The notes under the pieces are model-generated. The model worked only from the letters and a program-made list of their open reading frames with translations. It was not told the DNA's origin and searched no databases. A DNA stretch of 5,208 bases. Origin: Paludibacteraceae bacterium. Its GTDB lineage: Bacteria; Bacteroidota; Bacteroidia; Bacteroidales; Paludibacteraceae. The stretch spans positions 1-5,208 of the forward strand of contig JAFPLG010000184.1 in assembly GCA_017402895.1 (NCBI GenBank). Reading direction: 5' to 3'. This document shows positions 1 to 5,154 of this stretch, piece by piece (the stretch's first letter is position 1; each line of letters begins with the position of its first letter). Position numbers and translations under genes: made by a program.

Positions 1-108
1 ATCACCGTTCAGGGAGGAACTGCATATATATGCTCACAGCTTTGACTGTAAAGGATTATTCCGCAGGAAGAAAAAAACGGCATTTTTTTAAAAAAGACAA
101 AACTGAGC
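1..108. other. AT-rich leader or junction segment with no assignable gene
   Basis: This stretch is about 38% GC by hand count, clearly lower than the NRPS gene that follows. In the NRPS frame there are stops at 43-45 (TGA) and 49-51 (TAA); the frame is open from 52 but has no ATG or GTG before the TTG at 109. Frame 2 is open from the window edge to a TAA at 89-91 (29 codons) and could be the tail of an upstream gene, but I do not recognise the peptide. The segment contains a perfect 12-bp palindrome at 22-33, a GGAGG motif at 13-17 and homopolymer runs (A7 at 71-77, T7 at 83-89, A6 at 90-95). It does not encode the expected upstream part of the first adenylation domain: the conserved RGYL and preceding motifs are absent. 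I see no convincing promoter. Confidence 0.6.
22..33. repeat. 12-bp perfect palindrome
   Basis: GCATATATATGC is its own reverse complement; the flanking bases (T on both sides) do not extend it. It could be an operator-like site or simply alternating TA sequence. Nothing else in the leader supports a regulator-binding function, so this is recorded as sequence structure only. Confidence 0.4.
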
Positions 109-495
109 TTGGATTGGAACGACAAGCGTGTCTATCGCACAGGCGACATCGTGCGCTATCGTGAGGATGGGGACATCGAGTTTGTGGGGCGCAAGGACGG
201 ACAAGTGAAGATCCGCGGTTTCCGTATTGAGCTCAAAGAAGTGGAAGGTGTCATTCGCGAGTATCCGGGCATCAAAGATGCAACCGTCCAAGCGTTTGAC
301 CAGGAAGGTGGCGGTAAGTTCATCGCCGCCTATATCGTCAGCGACGAGAAGATTGACATCCAAGCCCTCAATGCCTTTATCATGGATCGCAAACCGCCGT
401 ATATGGTGCCGGCTGTCACAATGCAGATTGACGTTATCCCGCTCAACCAGAACCAGAAAGTCAACAAACGGGCGTTGCCGAAACCAGAAATAAAG
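109..495 (+). other. Domain: adenylation domain 1, C-terminal subdomain only
   Basis: Residues 1-129 contain motif A7 (YRTGD, 9-13), A8 (GRKDGQVKIRGFRIELKEVE, 27-46), A9 (KPPYMVP, 95-101) and A10 (NQKVNK, 115-120, catalytic-type Lys117). Motifs A1-A6, which bind ATP and form the amino-acid pocket, are absent, so this piece cannot activate an amino acid alone and its substrate cannot be read. It aligns without gaps to the same part of A2 at a constant offset of 1034 residues, with about 98 of 121 residues identical by hand count. Exact DNA runs shared with A2 are 29 bp (214-242 with 3316-3344) and 38 bp (433-470 with 3535-3572). Confidence 0.93.
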
Positions 496-3400
496 GTGAA
501 TGACGAAGGGACGAAAGGCGAATGTGCTCCGCTCAATATCCTCGAAGAGGAGTTACACGAGATGGTGCAGAAGATCGTGAACAATGCCGATTTCGGTATC
601 ACGACCGACCTGCGCATGGTAGGCCTGACCTCTATCTCAGCGATCAAACTGGCCACGCAAGTGTTCAAGCGCTTCGGGATCCAACTCGATGCCAAGCAAC
701 TCACCAAAGGCATCACCATCCAAGCGATTGAGAATGAGATTCTCGCGGCGATGCTGAACGGCGGTCGGGATACCGAAGTATCGGAACACCGGAATACCGA
801 CAAAGACATCGTCGCCGAAGATTCAAACAGCGAGACTCCGTTGAGTTTTGCTCAACAAGGTGTCTATTTCGAGTGCATGAAGAACCCCACTTCCACGCTT
901 TACAATATCCCGATGCGCATAGAGCTGCCTACGGAGATCAGCGACGAAGAGTTGCGGCAGGCGGTGGAGAAAGCGGTGGCGAACCACCCCGAACTGCATG
1001 TGCATTTCAAGACGAATGAGACCGGCGTGGTGCAGGAAATTGAAAGGAAAGAACTGAAAATTGAAAGGATGGATATATCAGAAGCTGAGGCCGAAGCGTA
1101 TAAGACGGAGTTTGTTCGGCCGTTCAACCTCAGTAACGACATGCTTTGCCGCTTTGCCATCGTGCGGACAGAGACACACCTCTATCTCTACTGCGACATC
1201 CACCATCTCGTTTGTGACGGTGCATCCTACGATATTTTCTTCAATGAACTCTGTGCGCTACTGGACGGCCAGACGATTGAACCGGAGATGTGCACCTACA
1301 CGCAGTTCGTAGCAGAACAAAAAACGGCAGAAGAAAGCGAAGCATTTAAATCTTCGGCTCAATTCTTCCAGTCGCGCCTCGGCGAGACGGATGGTGCAAC
1401 CGAACTGACGCCTGACTTGACCAATCCGAAGCAACAAGGTGAGACCGCTTACGTCTCAGCACCTTTCGATATGAAGAAAGTAGAGCTGTTGTGCCAAATG
1501 GTAAATGGCAAATGTGAAAATGGTAAATTGTCTGTGACACCCGCAGCCTTGTCCTTAGCAGCAGTCTTCTATGCCTTAGCACGCTTCGCGAATGCCGATG
1601 ATGTGTGCATCACCACCATCTCCAACGGACGCAGTAACCTGCGTATCAGCAACACGATGGGTATGTTCGTCAACACCCTGGCGCTGACCGCCAAGATTGG
1701 CGAACAGAGCGTAGCGGAATTTATCCAAGAGACCGCGCTGACCTTCGAACAGACCCTGGCACATGAGGACTATCCGTTCGCGCGCATCGCTGCGGATTAT
1801 AACCTGACGGCTGACATCATGTTTGCCTATCAGATAGGCGTAATCAGCAGCTATCAGACGCATGGACGGACTTTGGCAACCGATAACTTGGAACTGAACG
1901 TACCTAAGTTCAAGATTGCCTTCTATATCATGGAAGTGGACGGTGCACCGAGTGTGGCGATTGAGTACGACAACGGCCGGTATAGCCAGGCGATGATGCA
2001 GTCACTCGCCACTTCGATCAGCAATGTCATCAGTGCCTTTGCCAAAGCACCGACTGCGGCATTGCGCTCGGTGAACCTGGCGAACGATGAGCAGATCGCT
2101 CTGCTGGATAGCTTCAATCAGACGGATGTACCGTACGACGACACGCAGACCATCGTCTCACTTTGGAACAAGCAAGTTAAAGAGACGCCCGATAACATCG
2201 CCGTCGTCTATCAAGACACCCGCCTCACCTATCGCCAAGTCGATGAGATGAGCAATGCTATCGCATCTCGGATTAGTGGGTTAGTGGTTAATGGATTAGA
2301 GGAGCCGGTGGTATCAATACTGATTAATCGAAGTGAGTGGATGGTGCTCGCTGCATTGGGTGCACTCAAAGCCGGTTGTGCTTACCAACCGCTTGACCCC
2401 TCCTACCCTGCCGAGCGACTCAACTTTATGATGAAGGACGCCAATGCCGCGGTACTCATCGCAGATGAAGAACTCCGCCAGAGAGTCAATGAATATGATG
2501 GTGAGGTGCTTTTGACGAAGGAGCTGTCGGAATGCCGGTATACCGGAAAGCCGGAATACCGAGAGATTAAGCCCTCAGACTTATTCATCCTCCTTTACAC
2601 CTCCGGCTCCACCGGCGTGCCAAAAGGTGTCATGCTCGAGCATCGTAATCTCGTAGCGTTCTGCCATTGGTACAAGCGCTACTACGACCTGCATGCCGGC
2701 GATAAAGTGGCGGCATATGCATCGTTTGGGTTTGATGCAAACATGATGGATCTCTATCCCGCACTGACCAGTGGTGCTACCGTCTATATCATTTCCGAGG
2801 AGATGCGTCTGAACTTACCGGATCTCAATCGCTATTTCAATGAAGAAGGCATCACGCACTCGTTCATGACCACACAGGTCGGTTTCCAGTTCGCGACGAA
2901 CGTGGAGAACCATTCGCTCAAGCATCTCTCCGTAGGTGGTGAAGCCCTGGCTGCACTTACTCCTCCGACTAACTACGCCATGCACAATGGTTATGGGCCA
3001 ACAGAATGTACGATCTTCACGACCACCTATTGCCTCAACGAGTACGAGCAACATATACCTATCGGCAAGCCGCTGGATAACTTGCGTCTCATGATCATGG
3101 ACACCAACCGCCAGCGTCTGCCATTAGGCGCTGCTGGCGAACTGTGGGTGAGCGGTCCGCAAGTCAGCCGCGGCTACCTCAACCAACCCGAAAAGACCGC
3201 AGAGATCTATGTTGAATGGCAGGGCACGCGTTGGTACCGCACAGGCGATATAGTGCGCTACTTACCGGATGGCAACATCCAGTTTGTCGGACGGCGCGAC
3301 GGACAGGTGAAGATACGCGGTTTCCGTATTGAGCTCAAAGAAGTAGAAGCTGTCATCCGCGCCTTCCCGGGTATCAAAGATGCGACGGTGCAGGCCTTTG

Positions 3401-5082
3401 ACTACCCAAGTGGCGGTAAGTTCATTGCTGCATATATAGTCAGTGACACACAAGTGGACGTCACCGTGCTGAACGCGTTTATCAAAGATCGCAAGCCATC
3501 GTATATGGTGCCGGCTACAACGATGCAGATCGATGTTATCCCGCTCAACCAGAACCAGAAAGTCAACAAACGCGCACTGCCTGCACCGCAGATGAAGACA
3601 GATGACCGCGAGTATATAGCTCCAGCCAACGACACCGAGAAACTCTTCTGCGACATCTTCGCAGGTATTCTTTCGATGGATAAAGTCGGTGCGACCGATA
3701 ACTTCTTCGAATTAGGCGGCACGTCGCTGATGGTGACCCGCGTCATCATCGATGCCGACAAAGCAGGTAAGCACATTGCCTATGCCGACCTGTTCAGTCA
3801 TCCTACACCGCGCCAACTCGCTGAACTCCTCAACAAGGGTGGCGAACAAAATGACCAGATGGTAAATGACCAAATGGTAAATGACTTTGACTACCAACCT
3901 ATTCAGGAACTTATCTCGCGCAATACATTAGAGACTTTCGCTGCCGGTCAACCGCATCAGTTAGGCCATGTGCTGCTCACAGGTGCAACAGGTTACCTCG
4001 GTATCCATGTGCTGTACGAATTGCTGCATTCGGACGCCGAGACCATCACCTGTCTCGTGCGCGGCAAGAGTCAAGAGGACTCCGAACGCCGTCTGCGTAA
4101 CCTGCTGTTCTACTATTTCAGCCACCGCTTAGATGAGCTCTTCGGCACACGGCTCTTCGTCATTAACGGCGATGTGACGACGGATATATACCAATGTCTA
4201 AATGAACAAATGGTGAATGACAAAATGGTAAATATCAACACCGTCTTCAATTGCGCAGCTAACGTCAAGCATTTCTCCAAAGGCACGGACATCGAGGATG
4301 TCAATATCGGTGGCGCGCAACGTTGTGTGGAGTTCTGCTTGAAGACCGGCGCGGCACTCGTGCATGTATCAACGACTTCTACCGGCGGACTCTGGATTGG
4401 CAATGACGCGCCCGCACCGACGCTCACGGAGCGGAACATCTATTTTGGCCAGTATCTGGGCAACCAGTACATGCATTCTAAGTTCCTTGCCGACCGGCTC
4501 ATCCTCGATGCCGTAGCACGTAAGGGACTGAAAGCGAAGATCATGCGTGTCGGCAACCTCGCAGCACGTAGTTATGACGGTGAGTTCCAGGTTAACTTCT
4601 CTACCAACAGTTACATGGGACGTATCAAGATCTTCAACATGCTCGGTTGCTGTCCATTCGAGCAGTTCAACCAGCCCACGGAGTTCTCGCCGATTGATGA
4701 GACGGCCAAGGCCATCGTGCTGTTAGCCCACACGCCGGATGAGTGCACCGTCTTCCACCCCTACAACACCCACACGCGCCTCATGGGTGACGTGCTCACG
4801 GGGCTCGAGAAAATCGGCACGCCCATGCGGTTCGTCGAGATGCAGGAGTTCGGCGCGCTCATGCAACAGGCAGCGCAAGACCCGAACAAAGCGTCCTTGC
4901 TCACCACGATGTTGGCGTACCAAGGCAATGCCGGCGGCAAACAGACACGCGTCGTGGATCGCAACAACGAATATACGGCACAAGTGCTGCTGCGACTCGG
5001 TTTCCGCTGGTCTGAACCCGACAGCGCCTATGTCAATCGCATGCTCACCGCCATCTCGCAGTTAGGATTCTTTGACGTATAA
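109..5082 (+). CDS. Non-ribosomal peptide synthetase, 5'-truncated: (A)-T-C-A-T-R with terminal thioester reductase
   Basis: Multimodular NRPS of 1657 residues that joins aminoacyl or peptidyl thioesters and releases the product reductively; it is expected to be cytosolic and to need a Sfp-type phosphopantetheinyl transferase, which is not in this window. Domains by residue: A1 C-terminal subdomain 1-129, T1 about 145-215 (Ser175), C about 242-655 (HHLVCDG 365-371), A2 about 676-1163 (YTSGSTGVPKG 830-840, GYGPTE 961-966, YRTGD 1043-1047, Lys1151), T2 about 1172-1243 (Ser1206), R about 1285-1657 (TGATGYLG 1291-1298, Tyr1454/Lys1458). There is no thioesterase and no epimerase. The TTG start at 109 is only the first available start; no Shine-Dalgarno precedes it, and the frame is open back to 52. 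The protein begins just before motif A7, so the core of the first adenylation domain is missing: this is a genuine remnant or a truncated assembly. Seven in-frame repeat patches lie in linkers and loops. A terminator follows 40 bp after the stop. The NRPS identity is certain; the true N-terminus is not. Confidence 0.97.
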   Translation: MDWNDKRVYRTGDIVRYREDGDIEFVGRKDGQVKIRGFRIELKEVEGVIREYPGIKDATVQAFDQEGGGKFIAAYIVSDEKIDIQALNAFIMDRKPPYMVPAVTMQIDVIPLNQNQKVNKRALPKPEIKVNDEGTKGECAPLNILEEELHEMVQKIVNNADFGITTDLRMVGLTSISAIKLATQVFKRFGIQLDAKQLTKGITIQAIENEILAAMLNGGRDTEVSEHRNTDKDIVAEDSNSETPLSFAQQGVYFECMKNPTSTLYNIPMRIELPTEISDEELRQAVEKAVANHPELHVHFKTNETGVVQEIERKELKIERMDISEAEAEAYKTEFVRPFNLSNDMLCRFAIVRTETHLYLYCDIHHLVCDGASYDIFFNELCALLDGQTIEPEMCTYTQFVAEQKTAEESEAFKSSAQFFQSRLGETDGATELTPDLTNPKQQGETAYVSAPFDMKKVELLCQMVNGKCENGKLSVTPAALSLAAVFYALARFANADDVCITTISNGRSNLRISNTMGMFVNTLALTAKIGEQSVAEFIQETALTFEQTLAHEDYPFARIAADYNLTADIMFAYQIGVISSYQTHGRTLATDNLELNVPKFKIAFYIMEVDGAPSVAIEYDNGRYSQAMMQSLATSISNVISAFAKAPTAALRSVNLANDEQIALLDSFNQTDVPYDDTQTIVSLWNKQVKETPDNIAVVYQDTRLTYRQVDEMSNAIASRISGLVVNGLEEPVVSILINRSEWMVLAALGALKAGCAYQPLDPSYPAERLNFMMKDANAAVLIADEELRQRVNEYDGEVLLTKELSECRYTGKPEYREIKPSDLFILLYTSGSTGVPKGVMLEHRNLVAFCHWYKRYYDLHAGDKVAAYASFGFDANMMDLYPALTSGATVYIISEEMRLNLPDLNRYFNEEGITHSFMTTQVGFQFATNVENHSLKHLSVGGEALAALTPPTNYAMHNGYGPTECTIFTTTYCLNEYEQHIPIGKPLDNLRLMIMDTNRQRLPLGAAGELWVSGPQVSRGYLNQPEKTAEIYVEWQGTRWYRTGDIVRYLPDGNIQFVGRRDGQVKIRGFRIELKEVEAVIRAFPGIKDATVQAFDYPSGGKFIAAYIVSDTQVDVTVLNAFIKDRKPSYMVPATTMQIDVIPLNQNQKVNKRALPAPQMKTDDREYIAPANDTEKLFCDIFAGILSMDKVGATDNFFELGGTSLMVTRVIIDADKAGKHIAYADLFSHPTPRQLAELLNKGGEQNDQMVNDQMVNDFDYQPIQELISRNTLETFAAGQPHQLGHVLLTGATGYLGIHVLYELLHSDAETITCLVRGKSQEDSERRLRNLLFYYFSHRLDELFGTRLFVINGDVTTDIYQCLNEQMVNDKMVNINTVFNCAANVKHFSKGTDIEDVNIGGAQRCVEFCLKTGAALVHVSTTSTGGLWIGNDAPAPTLTERNIYFGQYLGNQYMHSKFLADRLILDAVARKGLKAKIMRVGNLAARSYDGEFQVNFSTNSYMGRIKIFNMLGCCPFEQFNQPTEFSPIDETAKAIVLLAHTPDECTVFHPYNTHTRLMGDVLTGLEKIGTPMRFVEMQEFGALMQQAAQDPNKASLLTTMLAYQGNAGGKQTRVVDRNNEYTAQVLLRLGFRWSEPDSAYVNRMLTAISQLGFFDV
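541..753 (+). other. Domain: carrier (thiolation/PCP) domain 1
   Basis: Residues about 145-215 form a carrier domain. The phosphopantetheine attachment site is Ser175 in the variant core GLTSI (172-176), in place of the usual LGGxS(L/I). The following helix (ISAIKLATQVFKRFG) and the C-terminal ITIQAIENEI helix fit the four-helix carrier fold. It should hold the amino acid or acyl group of module 1 as donor for the C domain. The core differs clearly from T2 (LGGTSL) even though the adjoining A-domain tails are nearly the same. Confidence 0.88.
766..801 (+). repeat. 8-bp tandem repeat, CGGAATAC family, locus 1
   Basis: Four tandem octamers at 766-773, 774-781, 782-789 and 790-797 differ from CGGAATAC at 1, 3, 1 and 0 positions, followed by a partial unit CGAC. 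They encode residues 220-231 in the linker between T1 and C. Octamer copies begin on a codon boundary here, so the peptide reads RDTEVSEHRNTD. The same octamer recurs at 2528-2563 in a different reading phase. Confidence 0.7.
1037..1069 (+). repeat. Direct repeat of AAATTGAAAGGA, 21 bp apart
   Basis: AAATTGAAAGGA occurs exactly at 1037-1048 and 1058-1069. The 21-bp spacing keeps the frame and gives the related heptapeptides EIERKEL and KIERMDI. This region of C domains is variable and often charged, so the repeat could have arisen by chance from Glu/Lys/Arg-rich coding. Confidence 0.45.
1495..1530 (+). repeat. 7-bp degenerate tandem repeat, CAAATGG/TAAATGG family, locus 1
   Basis: Five units of 7-8 bp: CAAATGG (1495-1501), TAAATGG (1502-1508), CAAATGT (1509-1515), GAAAATGG (1516-1523) and TAAATTG (1524-1530). 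They encode QMVNGKCENGKL (463-474), which looks like an extra roughly 10-residue stretch before the segment TPAALSLAAVF of the condensation domain. The first units match the repeats at 3856-3885 and 4207-4236. Confidence 0.65.
2272..2302 (+). repeat. 7-8-bp degenerate tandem repeat, ATTAGTGG family
   Basis: Four units: ATTAGTGG (2272-2279), GTTAGTGG (2280-2287), TTAATGG (2288-2294) and ATTAGAGG (2295-2302). They encode about residues 722-732 (ISGLVVNGLEE), in the loop of A2 between the LTY helix and the strand leading to the A2 motif. A third perfect octamer in this phase would create an in-frame TAG; the actual third copy is one base short and avoids it. Confidence 0.6.
2528..2563 (+). repeat. 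8-bp tandem repeat, CGGAATAC family, locus 2
   Basis: Four tandem octamers at 2528-2535, 2536-2543, 2544-2551 and 2552-2559 differ from CGGAATAC at 1, 1, 2 and 0 positions, followed by a partial unit CGAG. They lie in the variable loop of A2 just before motif A3 and encode SECRYTGKPEYRE (807-819). The phase is shifted from locus 1 at 766-801, so the peptide is unrelated although the DNA unit is the same. Confidence 0.7.
3235..3597 (+). repeat. Intragenic duplication: A-domain C-terminal subdomain, copy 2 (copy 1 at 133-495)
   Basis: The two copies align without gaps at a constant 3102-bp offset. About 98 of 121 encoded residues agree, and exact DNA runs reach 38 bp (433-470 with 3535-3572) and 29 bp (214-242 with 3316-3344). 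Similarity falls sharply after residues 129/1163, where the carriers differ. Recent duplication or gene conversion between modules would explain this. Confidence 0.85.
3622..3837 (+). other. Domain: carrier (thiolation/PCP) domain 2
   Basis: Residues about 1172-1243. The attachment site is Ser1206 in the canonical context NFFELGGTSL (1198-1207), followed by helix MVTRVIIDADKAG and the usual ADLFSHPTPRQLAELL end of the fold. It accepts the A2 amino acid, acts as acceptor in the C domain, then presents the finished peptidyl thioester to the reductase. Confidence 0.95.
3845..3885 (+). repeat. 15-bp tandem repeat, CAAATGGTAAATGAC family, locus 2
   Basis: Two 15-bp copies at 3856-3870 and 3871-3885 differ at one base (CAG versus CAA) and are preceded by a partial copy AACAAAATGAC (3845-3855). 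They encode QMVNDQMVND (1250-1259) in the linker between T2 and the reductase. The unit has stops in the other two forward frames, so only this phase is compatible with an open gene. Confidence 0.8.
3961..5079 (+). other. Domain: C-terminal thioester reductase (R) domain
   Basis: Residues about 1285-1657, a short-chain dehydrogenase-type domain that uses NAD(P)H to reduce the T2-bound thioester and release an aldehyde, or an alcohol after a second reduction. The nucleotide-binding motif is TGATGYLG (1291-1298). Other landmarks are NCAANV (1381-1386), VSTTSTGG (1420-1427, the catalytic Ser/Thr region), YMHSK with Tyr1454 and Lys1458 as the YxxxK pair, the RVGNLAARSYDGEFQ segment (1480-1494) and EFSPID (1525-1530). 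Length of about 370 residues is normal and the C-terminus looks complete. It replaces a thioesterase. Confidence 0.94.
4199..4236 (+). repeat. 15-bp tandem repeat, CAAATGGTAAATGAC family, locus 3
   Basis: Copies at 4207-4221 (CAAATGGTGAATGAC) and 4222-4236 (AAAATGGTAAATATC) follow a partial unit at 4199-4206. They encode QMVNDKMVNI (1367-1376) inside the reductase, between GD (1354-1355) and NCAA (1381-1384). By my comparison with typical reductase sequences the spacing there is about normal, so the repeat seems to occupy the usual helix or loop rather than lengthen it. The phase is the same as at 3856-3885. Confidence 0.72.
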
Positions 5083-5121
5083 GTAGTACGAGCCTCGCGC
5101 TTCTTGCATAAGATCTATCTC

Positions 5122-5154
5122 AGCCATCGTCTTTAGCGAGACGGTGGCTTTTTT
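5122..5154 (+). terminator. Intrinsic (Rho-independent) terminator of the NRPS transcript
   Basis: An 11-bp stem pairs AGCCATCGTCT (5122-5132) with AGACGGTGGCT (5139-5149), with a single T-G wobble, across a 6-base loop (TTAGCG). A run of six T follows at 5149-5154. It starts 40 bases after the TAA stop. No gene lies between, so the NRPS is probably the last gene of its transcription unit. Confidence 0.93.

Larger units (their letters stand above)
832..2073 (+). other. Domain: condensation domain
   Basis: Residues about 242-655. Motif C1 is visible as LSFAQQGVYF (245-254), C3 as HHLVCDG (365-371) with the second His (His366) as the catalytic residue and Asp370 the structural one, C5 as MGMFVNT (517-523) and C6 as HEDYPF (552-557), followed by DIMFAYQ (569-575). 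It should catalyse peptide-bond formation between the T1-bound donor and the aminoacyl group on T2. There is no epimerase domain upstream within the window, so an L-donor type is the simplest reading, but subtype was not tested by phylogeny. Two repeat patches (1037-1069 and 1495-1530) lie in its variable segments. Confidence 0.93.
2134..3597 (+). other. Domain: complete adenylation domain 2
   Basis: Residues about 676-1163 select an amino acid, form its adenylate with ATP and load it on T2. Motifs in order: A1 LTYRQVDEMSNAIA (706-719), A2 LKAGCAYQPLDP (753-764), A3 YTSGSTGVPKG (830-840), A4 FDANMMD (875-881), A5 GYGPTE (961-966), A6 GELWVSGPQVSRGYL (1010-1024), A7 YRTGD (1043-1047), A8 GRRDGQVKIRGFRIEL (1061-1076), A9 KPSYMVP (1129-1135) and A10 NQKVNK with Lys1151. 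Eye alignment to GrsA gives pocket residues Asp876, Ala877, Met880, Phe919, Ser941, Gly943, Gly961, Ile969, Phe970, Lys1151. Asp876 is the expected anchor for an alpha-amino group. The code matches the remembered Val code DAFWIGGTFK at 6 of 10 positions, so an aliphatic residue is plausible but unproven. Confidence 0.94.

Noticed and set aside
41..70. Promoter from TTTG/TTGACT at 41-47
   Set aside because: No matching -10 or Bacteroidota -7 box (TAnnTTTG) appears at the right distance; 63-70 reads GCAGGAAG.
71..95. A7-CGGCA-T7 inverted repeat as a terminator for an upstream gene
   Set aside because: The stem would be only A-T pairs with a 5-base loop, too weak for an intrinsic terminator, and the second A run makes the T tract part of another palindrome.
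766..801. CRISPR-like array
   Set aside because: Units are 8 bp with no spacers and lie in frame within a coding linker.
1974..1986. Further copy of the CGGAATAC family near CGGCCGGTATAG
   Set aside because: Only a single loose match with no tandem partner; expected by chance.
88..4983. Long antisense and off-frame open frames inside the NRPS (e.g. 330-809, 3402-3776, 4113-4439 minus; 4739-5065 plus)
   Set aside because: They overlap a plainly real coding region with intact domain motifs throughout, and their peptides look like frame shadows without recognisable domains.
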